Source: Achromobacter pestifer (GTDB lineage: Bacteria > Pseudomonadota > Gammaproteobacteria > Burkholderiales > Burkholderiaceae_B). Taken from it: 64,000 nt of DNA. A program made the position numbers and the translations under genes. This document shows positions 8,891 through 16,979 of the stretch, in pieces. Positions within the stretch are counted from its first letter, which is position 1. The number at the start of each line of letters is the position of its first letter. The stretch spans positions 62,001-126,000 of the forward strand of contig NZ_CADIJX010000013.1 in NCBI RefSeq assembly GCF_902859625.1, given 5' to 3'. A model generated the notes under the pieces. It did no database searches and was not told the DNA's origin. It saw only the letters and a list, made by a program, of their open reading frames with translations.

Positions 8891-10525
8891 GTGAGCACCA
8901 CTGTCCATCAGGCATTTCGCGACACGGCGTCGCGCCACGGCGCCCTGCCCTTTCTATGCATCCTGCCTGAGACGGCCGAAGTCTATGGCATAGAAGCAGG
9001 CGAGCTTACCTACGGCAAGGCCGCCGACGCCATCGAAACGCTGCGCGCGGCCTATGCGCACGCCGGGTACGGCCACGGCCACCGCGCCGGCCTGCTGCTG
9101 GAGAACCGGCCCTCGTTCTTCCTGCACTGGTTTGCACTGAACGCGCTGGGCGTGTCCGTCGTGCCGATCAACCCCGACCTGCGCGCAGCGGAACTTGAAT
9201 ACCTGGCGGGCCACTCGGAAATCGCGCTGGCGATCGCCTTGCCGGAGCGCCACGCCGACCTGCTGGCCGCTGCCGAACGCGCCGGCCGCGCCTTGCGCGT
9301 CATGGGTCCGGATGACACGCCGCCCGCCGCGCCCTTCGCGGCCCCCTTGGGCGATTCCGCTCCCGACGAACTGAGCGAGTGCGCGCTGTTGTATACGTCC
9401 GGCACCACGGGCCGCCCCAAGGGTTGCATTCTGCCCAACCGCTATTTCCTGCATGCCGGCGGCTGGTATGCGCGCATCGGCGGCCTGGCTGCGTTGCGCC
9501 CCGGCCAAGAGCGCATGTTGACCCCGCTGCCGCTGGTCCACATGAATGCGATGGCGTATTCGGCGATGGCGATGGTGCTGACAGGCGGCTGCCTGATTCC
9601 GCTAGACCGCTTTCACCCCAAGACCTGGTGGCATACCGTGCGCGAATCCGGCGCCACCGTGCTGCACTATCTGGGCGTCATGCCCGCCATCCTGATGAAG
9701 GCGGCGCCTGCCGACAACGACCTGCAACCGGCCATCCGCTTTGGCTTTGGCGCAGGCGTGGACCGCAAGCTGCATGCCCCCTTTGAAGCGCGTTTCGGCT
9801 TCCCCTTGCTGGAAGCCTGGGCCATGACCGAAACCGGCGCGGGCGCCGTCATCATCGCCAACCAGGAACCGCGCCACATCGGCACCAGCAGCTTCGGCCG
9901 CGAAGAAGACGATGTGGAAGTGCGCATCGTGACGGATGCCGGCCAACCCGCCGCCGACGGCGAACATGGCGAGCTGCTCGTGCGGCACGCCGGCGACGAC
10001 GCACGCTACGGCTTCTTCGCCGGTTACCTGAAGGACGAGGCCGCCACCACCGAGGCATGGCAGGACGGCTGGTTCCACACCGGCGATATCGTTCGCCGCG
10101 AGGCCGACGGCGCGCTGCGCTTCGTCGACCGCAAGAAAAACGTGATCCGTCGCAGCGGCGAGAACATCTCGGCCGTGGAGGTGGAAAGCGTGCTGATGCA
10201 GCACCCGCTGGTCAAGTCCGTGGCCGTCGCCGCCGTGCCTGACGCGGTGCGCGGCGACGAAGTCCTGGCCTGCGTGGTGCCGGAAACGCTGCCCGTTGGC
10301 GACGCCGCCATGGCCCAGGCGGCACGTGGCATCGTCCAATGGTGCCTGGAGCAACTGGCCTATTACAAGGCGCCCGGGTATGTGGCCTTTGTGGATAGCT
10401 TGCCGCTGACCACCACCAACAAGATCCAGCGTGGCGAAATGAAAGCGCTGGCGCCAACCCTGCCCGGCACGGCGCGTTGCGTCGACACCACCCATCTGAA
10501 GAAACGCCAGGAGGCTCCCCGATGA
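8891..10525 (+). CDS. AMP-forming acyl/aryl-CoA ligase
   Basis: 544 residues, class I adenylate-forming enzyme. The phosphate loop is TSGTTGRPKG (169-178). Later come EAWAMTETG and the hinge region HTGDIVRREADGALRFVDRK, with KIQRGEMK near the end supplying the C-terminal lysine. The start is GTG with GGAG close upstream (8881-8884). In the proposed route it forms the CoA thioester of the oxidised indole-acetate intermediate, which makes the later carbon-carbon cleavage possible. Substrate is inferred from context; similar ligases include CaiC and cyclohexanecarboxylate-CoA ligase. Confidence 0.9.
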   Translation: MSTTVHQAFRDTASRHGALPFLCILPETAEVYGIEAGELTYGKAADAIETLRAAYAHAGYGHGHRAGLLLENRPSFFLHWFALNALGVSVVPINPDLRAAELEYLAGHSEIALAIALPERHADLLAAAERAGRALRVMGPDDTPPAAPFAAPLGDSAPDELSECALLYTSGTTGRPKGCILPNRYFLHAGGWYARIGGLAALRPGQERMLTPLPLVHMNAMAYSAMAMVLTGGCLIPLDRFHPKTWWHTVRESGATVLHYLGVMPAILMKAAPADNDLQPAIRFGFGAGVDRKLHAPFEARFGFPLLEAWAMTETGAGAVIIANQEPRHIGTSSFGREEDDVEVRIVTDAGQPAADGEHGELLVRHAGDDARYGFFAGYLKDEAATTEAWQDGWFHTGDIVRREADGALRFVDRKKNVIRRSGENISAVEVESVLMQHPLVKSVAVAAVPDAVRGDEVLACVVPETLPVGDAAMAQAARGIVQWCLEQLAYYKAPGYVAFVDSLPLTTTNKIQRGEMKALAPTLPGTARCVDTTHLKKRQEAPR

Positions 10526-11691
10526 GCCGCCTGGGTTATGACGGCATCGTGGCGGCCTTGCCCGTCACGATCCCCTATGAACGCTATTCCACGCATGCCG
10601 CTCACTGGTGGCTGGGCCGCGCGCTGGGCGCGCTGATTCGGCAATCCGGCGTGGCCAAGACCGATGTCGACGGCCTGTGCGTGTCCAGCTTCACCCTGGC
10701 GCCCGACACCGCCGTTGGGCTGGTCCAGCATCTGGGCATGACGCCACGCTGGCTGGACCATATCCCCATGGGCGGCGCCAGCGGCGTCGCGGCATTGCGC
10801 CGCGCGGCCCGCGCCGTGCAGGCGGGCGATGCGAACATCGTGGCCTGCATCGCGGGCGACACCAACCATGTGGATTCCTTCCGCAACACGGTCAGCCAGT
10901 TCTCGCGCTTTGCACAGGACGCCGTCTACCCCTACGGCGCGGGCGGTCCCAACGCCAGCTTCGCCTTGCTGACCACGAACTACATGCGCACGTTCGGCGC
11001 CACGCGCGAAGACTTCGGCAAGCTATGCGTGGCACAACGCGACAACGCGCTGCGCTATCCGCACGCGCTCATGAAAAAGCCGCTGACACTCGCCCAGTAT
11101 CTGGAGGCCCGCGTCATCACCGACCCGATCCATCTGTTCGATTGCGTGATGCCCTGCGCCGGCGCGGATGCTTTTCTGGTCATGCGCGAGGAGCAGGCGC
11201 GCGCACTGAACCTGCCGCATGCCCGCATCCTGTCCACCATCGAACGCCACAACGCCTGGATCGACGACCCGATCCAGACGCGCGGCGGCTGGACCATGGA
11301 CGTGGACGAGCTTTACGGCCAGGCCAACGCCGCGCCCGCCGATATGGACTTCCTGCAAGCCTATGACGACTATCCCGTCATCAACCTGATGCAGATCGAA
11401 GACCTGGGCTTCTGCGACAAAGGCGCTGCTCCCGCGTTTGTCCGCGACAACACGTTCACGGTGGACGGCAGTTTCCCCTTCAATACCAACGGCGGCCAGT
11501 TGTCGGTCGGCCAGGCCGGCGCCGCGGGCGGCTATCTGGGCATGGTCGAAGCCTTGCGGCAGTTGACCGGCACGGCAGGCGGCACGCAGGTGGCCGACGC
11601 CCGCCTGGGTCTCGTCAGCGGCTTCGGCATGATCAATTACGACCGCGGGCTGTGCACCGCCGCGGCCATCCTGGCAAGGAGCGACGCATGA
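10522..11691 (+). CDS. Thiolase-like (SCP2/Ltp2-type) protein lacking thiolase catalytic residues; candidate acyl-CoA retro-aldolase
   Basis: 389 residues with the thiolase fold of the SCP2/lipid-transfer group. Key residues are missing. Where thiolases have the nucleophilic cysteine (CASG) this protein reads MGGASG (83-88). The GHP histidine is replaced in GQAG (Q331). The second cysteine region reads GFGMIN (367-372). A conserved-looking tyrosine motif, AYDDYP, remains. Ltp2 of steroid degradation likewise has no thiolase chemistry and acts as an aldolase with a DUF35 partner. The next gene here encodes a DUF35 domain, which supports an aldolase complex. The start overlaps the ligase stop (ATGA). 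Function is inferred and unproven. Confidence 0.85.
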   Translation: MSRLGYDGIVAALPVTIPYERYSTHAAHWWLGRALGALIRQSGVAKTDVDGLCVSSFTLAPDTAVGLVQHLGMTPRWLDHIPMGGASGVAALRRAARAVQAGDANIVACIAGDTNHVDSFRNTVSQFSRFAQDAVYPYGAGGPNASFALLTTNYMRTFGATREDFGKLCVAQRDNALRYPHALMKKPLTLAQYLEARVITDPIHLFDCVMPCAGADAFLVMREEQARALNLPHARILSTIERHNAWIDDPIQTRGGWTMDVDELYGQANAAPADMDFLQAYDDYPVINLMQIEDLGFCDKGAAPAFVRDNTFTVDGSFPFNTNGGQLSVGQAGAAGGYLGMVEALRQLTGTAGGTQVADARLGLVSGFGMINYDRGLCTAAAILARSDA

Positions 11692-12929
11692 CCGAGCCGC
11701 TATCCAGGCCGCCCCGGAAGAACCCGGTTGCGCGCACCCGCCAGCCCACGCTGCCACCCGGCTGGCGCAGCCGCAGCGCGCTGGGGCTGACCGCCGCCGC
11801 CGCCCTTGGCCGCTTTGACCTACAGACCTGCGCCGACTGCGGCGCGGTGCAGTACCCGCCTCGCGAGGTGTGCGGCGATTGCCTGTCCGAGCACCTGCCC
11901 TGGCGCCCAGCCGATCCGAACGGCGTGCTGCTGGTCAGCACCACCCTGCACCACAGCAACGACCTGTACTTCCGCGAACGCCTGCCCTGGCGCGTGGGCA
12001 CCGTGCGCATGGACGCCGGCCCTTCCGTCGTGGCCCACGTCCACCAGGACTGCACCGACGGCGCCCGTGTGCGGCTGACGCTGAAGCTGGACCGCAGCGG
12101 CCAGGCCGTGATGATCGCTCTGCCTGAAAGGAATACCCCGAACATGGAAGACGACAAGACCCTGCGCGAAACGTCGTGCGACCCGAAGTTCCGCCGCGCG
12201 CTGGTCACGGACGGCAAGTCCGCGGTTGGCCAGGCCGTGGCGCGCGCCCTGCTGGACGCGGGCTGCCCCACCGTATTCCTGGGCGATCCGCAAGCCTGGA
12301 AGCGCGACGACGCCTTCGAGGCCCTGGCCGCCGACCCGCGCGTGCAGACCGTCACGCTGGATGTCACCGACACGGATTCCGTTGAGCGCGTGGCCGCCTC
12401 CATCGGCGGCAAGGTCGAGATCCTGGTGAACACGGCCGACCTGGAACGCGAAGGCGGCCTGCTTGACCGCAAGGACGTCAACACCGCGCGCGACGCCATG
12501 GATGTCAACGTGCTGGGACTGATGCGCCTGGCGCAGAGCTTCGGCCCGGCCCTGTGCGGCCGCGCCGCCGATGGCGTGAATAGCGCCACGGCCTGGGTCA
12601 ACGTGCTGTCGATCTACGCGCACATGAACCTGCCGTCGCGCGGCATGTGGTCGGCGTCCAAGGCCGCCGCGTTGTCGCTGGCCCAATGCTTGCGCGCCGA
12701 GATGCGCGGCGCGGGCGTCCGGGTAGTGAACGTATTTCCCGGCCCCGTGGATCACGAATGGGAACAGCGCACGCCCCCGCCGCGCGTGGCCCCGGCAGCG
12801 ATTGCCGCTGCCATCGTGCGCGCATTGAAGGACGGCGTTGAAGACGTTTATGTCGGCGACGTCGCGCAGGAATTCCGCGCTCGGCTGGCCGAGAACCCCA
12901 AGGGACTGGAACGGGAACTGGGCGCCTGA
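11688..12929 (+). CDS. Fusion of DUF35 zinc-ribbon/OB-fold domain with a degenerate short-chain dehydrogenase
   Basis: 413 residues, two parts. Residues 1-150 are a DUF35 acyl-CoA-associated protein: zinc ribbon C48-x2-C51-x10-C62-x2-C65, then an OB fold. Residues 153-413 are a complete-length SDR, but its dinucleotide loop reads TDGKSAVG rather than TGxxxGIG, and the catalytic YxxxK is W321-SAS-K325, so redox activity is doubtful. At the junction an in-frame ATG (12144, residue 153) follows AAAGGA by about twelve bases, as if two adjacent genes had fused or a separate SDR could still be made. The start overlaps the thiolase-like stop (ATGA). DUF35 proteins normally bind thiolase-like partners, so the first part probably forms a complex with the preceding product. 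Confidence 0.85.
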   Translation: MTEPLSRPPRKNPVARTRQPTLPPGWRSRSALGLTAAAALGRFDLQTCADCGAVQYPPREVCGDCLSEHLPWRPADPNGVLLVSTTLHHSNDLYFRERLPWRVGTVRMDAGPSVVAHVHQDCTDGARVRLTLKLDRSGQAVMIALPERNTPNMEDDKTLRETSCDPKFRRALVTDGKSAVGQAVARALLDAGCPTVFLGDPQAWKRDDAFEALAADPRVQTVTLDVTDTDSVERVAASIGGKVEILVNTADLEREGGLLDRKDVNTARDAMDVNVLGLMRLAQSFGPALCGRAADGVNSATAWVNVLSIYAHMNLPSRGMWSASKAAALSLAQCLRAEMRGAGVRVVNVFPGPVDHEWEQRTPPPRVAPAAIAAAIVRALKDGVEDVYVGDVAQEFRARLAENPKGLERELGA

Positions 12930-12974
12930 CGCCCCGCCCGCCCCGATCAAGCACGAACCAAGAGGAGCAACAGC

Positions 12975-13760
12975 ATGAGCCAGAACATTCTTGCCCAATT
13001 CATGACGGAACTCGTGTCGGGCCGCATTGGCCTTGTCGACCTGACCGAGACCCTGACGCCGGAATTCCCCACCATTGTGCTGCCGCCGGAATTCGGCCAG
13101 GCCTGGCCCTTCCGCATGGAGGAAATCTCGCGCTATGACGAGCGCGGGCCAGCCTGGTATTGGAACAACTTCTCTTGCTCGGAACATACCGGCACGCACT
13201 TTGACGCGCCGGCCCACTGGGTCACGGGCAAGGACCAACCCGACAACACCGTCGACACCATCCCGATCGAGTCCTTCATCGCCAGCGCCTGCGTCATCGA
13301 CTGTTCGGCCGAAGCCCGCGGCAACCCGGACTTCCTCTTGACCATCGATTTCGTGAAGGCCTGGGAAGAAAAGCACGGCCGCATTCCCGCGCGTTCGTGG
13401 GTGTTGATGCGCACCGATTGGTCCAAGCGCGCCAAGCCCGCCGAATACTTGAACATGCAGGCAGACGGCGCCCATTCGCCCGGCCCGGACGCGGACGTCG
13501 TGCCCTGGTTGATCAAGGAACGCGACGTCCACGGCTTTGGCACCGAATCGGTGGGCACCGACGCGGGTCAGGCTCATCACCTGAATCCGCCCTACCCCTG
13601 CCATTACTACATGCACGGCAACAACCGCTACGGCCTGCAATGCCTGACGAACCTGGATCAGTTGCCGCCCACCGGCGCGGTGATCTTCTCGGCGCCGCTG
13701 AAGATTCGCAGCGGTTCGGGCAGCCCCTTGCGCGTGCTGGCACTGGCGCCCAAGGCCTGA
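12975..13760 (+). CDS. Cyclase-family metal-dependent hydrolase (isatin hydrolase/kynurenine formamidase-like)
   Basis: 261 residues of the cyclase superfamily (PF04199). The metal motif HxGTHxDxPxH is intact: H71, G73, T74, H75, D77, P79 and H81. Known members hydrolyse cyclic or formyl amides, including isatin hydrolase (isatin to isatinate) and kynurenine formamidase. In an indole-acetate operon without other kynurenine genes, isatin is the more fitting substrate, since it would arise by retro-aldol cleavage of a dioxindole-acetyl-CoA. That assignment is inference. The GAGGAGC ribosome site is strong, and 45 bases separate the gene from the SDR fusion. Confidence 0.85.
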   Translation: MSQNILAQFMTELVSGRIGLVDLTETLTPEFPTIVLPPEFGQAWPFRMEEISRYDERGPAWYWNNFSCSEHTGTHFDAPAHWVTGKDQPDNTVDTIPIESFIASACVIDCSAEARGNPDFLLTIDFVKAWEEKHGRIPARSWVLMRTDWSKRAKPAEYLNMQADGAHSPGPDADVVPWLIKERDVHGFGTESVGTDAGQAHHLNPPYPCHYYMHGNNRYGLQCLTNLDQLPPTGAVIFSAPLKIRSGSGSPLRVLALAPKA

Positions 13761-13792
13761 CCGGCCCCGGCCTCTACGAACAAAGGGATTCC

Positions 13793-14521
13793 ATGACACA
13801 AACGAATGTTGCCCTCGTCACCGGCGGCAGCGCCGGCATCGGGGCGGAAATCTGCCGCAGCATGCTGGACGCCGGCTATGAAGTGATTTCAATGGCACGC
13901 CGTGCGGCCGACTTCAGCCATCCCCGCCTGCACAACATGCAGGTGGATCTGCTGGACGCCGACGCCACCGCGCAAGCGGGCGCGGAAGCCGCGTCCAAAT
14001 TTCCCATCAGCCACGTTATCCACAACGCGGGCGTCATCTGGCCCAACCTGCTGCCGCAGGTCACGCAGGAAGAACTGCACGGCCTGACGCAAATCCATCT
14101 GGGCGCGGCGATCAGCCTGGTTCAGGCAGCGCTGCCCGGCATGCAGGAACGCAAATTCGGCCGCATCGTGATGATGTCCTCGCGCGGCGCGCTGGGGCTG
14201 CCCACGCGCACCGCCTATTCGGCCACCAAGGCCGGCATGGTCGGCATGGCGCGCACCTGGTCGCTGGAACTGGCGCCCTATGGCATCACGGTCAATGTGG
14301 TGGCGCCCGGCCCGATTCAGACGGACATGTTCTACGAAGTGATCGAGCCCGGCAGCGAACGTGAAAAGCAGCTGGCCAACGGCATTCCGGTCAAACGCCT
14401 GGGCCGTTCGGACGATGTGGCGCGCGCCGTGATGTTTTTCGCGGATCCCGCCAACAGTTTCGTCACTGGGCAGACGTTGTTTGTCTGCGGTGGCGCCAGC
14501 GTCAGTTCCATCACCATCTAA
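13793..14521 (+). CDS. Short-chain dehydrogenase/reductase
   Basis: 242 residues, a classical SDR with everything the preceding fused domain lacks: TGGSAGIG (10-17), NAG (78-80), S130, Y142-x3-K146 and the PGPIQTDM loop. ATG 13793 is preceded by AAAGGGATT. It probably oxidises or reduces a hydroxyl/keto group in the pathway, for example a dioxindole/isatin-level step or the hydroxy-acid intermediate. The exact step cannot be read. The gap to the transporter genes (172 bases) has only a short CCCG-TT-CGGG hairpin followed by four T, so read-through is likely. Confidence 0.9.
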   Translation: MTQTNVALVTGGSAGIGAEICRSMLDAGYEVISMARRAADFSHPRLHNMQVDLLDADATAQAGAEAASKFPISHVIHNAGVIWPNLLPQVTQEELHGLTQIHLGAAISLVQAALPGMQERKFGRIVMMSSRGALGLPTRTAYSATKAGMVGMARTWSLELAPYGITVNVVAPGPIQTDMFYEVIEPGSEREKQLANGIPVKRLGRSDDVARAVMFFADPANSFVTGQTLFVCGGASVSSITI

Positions 14522-14693
14522 GCCCGCATTCTCACCGCCCGTTCGGGTTTTGACGGATAGGTAAGCACGGGGACCGGGTCTACAGTGCTGAGCCTTGCCC
14601 ATAGAAAGTTTAAGCAACAAGTAATTCCCGCTGTTCCCCGTTTTCTCCGTTTTCCAGCCGCACGTCCATTGCTCCCTATCCGGAGGTTTTGCC

Positions 14694-15845
14694 ATGCTGT
14701 CGAAGAAACTCCCCCTGGTCACGGTCGCCACCGTCGCCGCCCTGTTCGCCCTGCCTGCCCTGGCTCAAGTCAAGGTTGGCGTCGTCACGTCCTCCACGGG
14801 ACCGACCGCGCTGGTCGGTATTCCGCAGAAGAACTCCGTGCCGCTGCTGCCCAAGAAGATCGGCGACTTGACCATCGAGTACATCTCGCTGGACGACGCC
14901 AGTGACTCCACCAACTCGGTCACCGCGTTCAAGAAGCTGATTTCCGAACAGAACGTGGACGCGCTGATCGGCCCTTCGGGTTCGCCCAACGCCATGGGCG
15001 TGATCCAGTTCGCGGCGGAAGCCGGCGTGCCGATGCTGGCGCCGGTGGGCACGGCGGCCGTCGTGCTGCCCATGAACGACCAGAAGAAATGGGTGTTCAA
15101 GACCACGCAGAACGACGACATCATCGCCCGCGCCCTGGTGGACCACATGGTCAAGACCGGCGTGAAGACGGTCGGCTTCATCGGCCTGAACGATCCTTAC
15201 GGCGAAAACTGGTCCAAGGTGTTCTCGAGCCTGGCCGCCGAAAAGGGCATCAAGATCATCGCCAACGAACGCTATCTGCGCTTTGACAGCTCGGTCACGG
15301 GCCAGGCGCTGAAGATCCTGGCCGCCAAGCCGGACGCCGTGCTGATCGCCGCCCCGGGCGCAGCCAGCGTGCTGCCGCAGACCACGCTGTTCGATCAAGG
15401 CTACAAGGGCAAGTTCTACCAGACCCACGGCGCCGCGCTGCCCGACTTCCTGAAGCTGGGCGGCAAGAAGGTCGAAGGCACGGTGCTGGCCGCCAGCCTG
15501 ATGCTGGTGCTGCCGGAAATGCCGGACAGCAACCCGTCCAAGAAGGTCGCCAGCGACTACATCGCGGCCTACGAGAAGCTCAATGGCTCCAAGCCCGCCA
15601 CCTTCGGCGCCAACGTCTACGACGCTGGCCTGCTGCTGGAGAAGGCCGTGCCGCTGGCGGAAAAGGCCGGCAAGCCGGGCACCAAGGAATTCCGCAGCGC
15701 CTTGCGCGATGCGTTGGAGCAAACCAAGGAGCTGGTGGGCACGCAAGGCGTCTACAACATGTCCGCCGCCGACCACAGCGGCTTCGACGACCGTGGTCGC
15801 GAACTCATCACCGTGAAAGACGGCAACTGGACGCTCGTCAAGTAA
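14694..15845 (+). CDS. ABC transporter substrate-binding protein, branched-chain amino acid type (LivJ-like)
   Basis: 383 residues with a Sec signal peptide (residues 1-24, ending ALPALAQ) and the type I periplasmic binding fold of the LivJ/HAAT family (KVGVVTSSTGPTALVG; GSPNAMGVIQFAAEAGVPML). A strong GGAGG site precedes ATG. In betaproteobacteria such receptors often bring in aromatic acids rather than amino acids. Its place at the end of a ring-oxygenase operon suggests it captures the operon substrate, perhaps indole-3-acetate. The receptor and the three following genes make one importer. Confidence 0.92.
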   Translation: MLSKKLPLVTVATVAALFALPALAQVKVGVVTSSTGPTALVGIPQKNSVPLLPKKIGDLTIEYISLDDASDSTNSVTAFKKLISEQNVDALIGPSGSPNAMGVIQFAAEAGVPMLAPVGTAAVVLPMNDQKKWVFKTTQNDDIIARALVDHMVKTGVKTVGFIGLNDPYGENWSKVFSSLAAEKGIKIIANERYLRFDSSVTGQALKILAAKPDAVLIAAPGAASVLPQTTLFDQGYKGKFYQTHGAALPDFLKLGGKKVEGTVLAASLMLVLPEMPDSNPSKKVASDYIAAYEKLNGSKPATFGANVYDAGLLLEKAVPLAEKAGKPGTKEFRSALRDALEQTKELVGTQGVYNMSAADHSGFDDRGRELITVKDGNWTLVK

Positions 15846-15938
15846 GGCCTTAACCGCGACGCGAGCGGCGAAAGCCGCCCGCGTTGCGCGGGCAGTCTTC
15901 GGGCCGCCCGGCGTTTCCCGTCCCTGTCGGAATTCCGC

Positions 15939-16979
15939 ATGAATGCTCAGATCGCCTTGATACTTGGGCAGGACGGCATCACCAACGGCGCGATCTATGC
16001 GTTGCTGGCGTTGTCGATCCTGCTGGTCTTTACCGTTACCCGCGTGCTGTTCATCCCCCAAGGCGAATTCGTCGCCTTCGGCGCGCTGACCATGGCCGCC
16101 ATCCAGGGCGGCAAACCGGTGCTGCTGGTCTGGCTGCTGCTGGCGTTTGCGCTGGCCGAAGCCGTGGCCGACCTGATGTCGCGCGCCAAGCGCCCCGGTC
16201 GCGCGCGTGGCCTCTGGCGCATCGCGGCCAAGGTGATCTATCCGCTGGTGCTGGCCGCGCTGCTGTATCGGCTACCCCTGGCGCAATTGCCCATGGCGGT
16301 GCAAGCGCTGCTGACGCTGCTGCTGGTGGTGCCGATGGGCCCGCAGTTGTACCGCCTGTTCTACCAGCCCATCGCGTCGGCCTCGACGCTGGTGCTGTTG
16401 ATCGTTTCCATCGCGGTCCATCTGGCGCTGGTGGGCCTGGGGCTGCTGGCCTTCGGCGCCGAAGGCGCCCGCACCGCCCCGTTCAGCGACGCCAGCCTGG
16501 CACTTGGCCCCATCAACATCAACAGCCAGGCGCTGTGGGTGGTGGCGGTGTCGGCCGTGCTGATCGTCGTGCTGTACCAGTTCTTTGAACGCTCGATGTA
16601 CGGCAAGGCCTTGCGCGCCGCCGCCTTCAATCGGCTGGGCGCGCGCCTGATGGGTATTTCCCCCATCTTCGCCGGCCGAGCCACTTTCTTCCTGGCCGCG
16701 TTGATCGGCACGGTGTCGGGCATTCTGATCGCCCCCATCACCACCATGTACTTCGACTCCGGCTTCATGGTCAGCCTGAAAGGTTTCGTGGGCGCCATCA
16801 TCGGCGGACTGGTCAGCTATCCGCTGGCCGCGGCCGGCGCAATCCTGGTGGGCCTGATCGAAGCGTTTTCGTCGTTCTGGGCCAGCGCCTACAAGGAAAT
16901 CATCGTATTCACCCTGATCATCCCCGTGCTGCTCTGGCGCTCGCTGAAAAGCCATCACGTCGAGGAAGAAGACGAATGA
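15939..16979 (+). CDS. ABC transporter permease, branched-chain amino acid type (LivH-like)
   Basis: 346 residues, integral membrane LivH-family permease with about eight hydrophobic segments. The opening QDGITNGAIYALLALSI is typical, and the family motif region FERSMYGKALRAAAFNRLGARLMGI is followed by transmembrane segments around LIGTVSGIL. Compared with E. coli LivH (308 residues) it has an insertion in the first third with a basic loop (SRAKRPGRARG). It follows the receptor and is four-base coupled (ATGA) to the next gene. Confidence 0.92.
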   Translation: MNAQIALILGQDGITNGAIYALLALSILLVFTVTRVLFIPQGEFVAFGALTMAAIQGGKPVLLVWLLLAFALAEAVADLMSRAKRPGRARGLWRIAAKVIYPLVLAALLYRLPLAQLPMAVQALLTLLLVVPMGPQLYRLFYQPIASASTLVLLIVSIAVHLALVGLGLLAFGAEGARTAPFSDASLALGPININSQALWVVAVSAVLIVVLYQFFERSMYGKALRAAAFNRLGARLMGISPIFAGRATFFLAALIGTVSGILIAPITTMYFDSGFMVSLKGFVGAIIGGLVSYPLAAAGAILVGLIEAFSSFWASAYKEIIVFTLIIPVLLWRSLKSHHVEEEDE

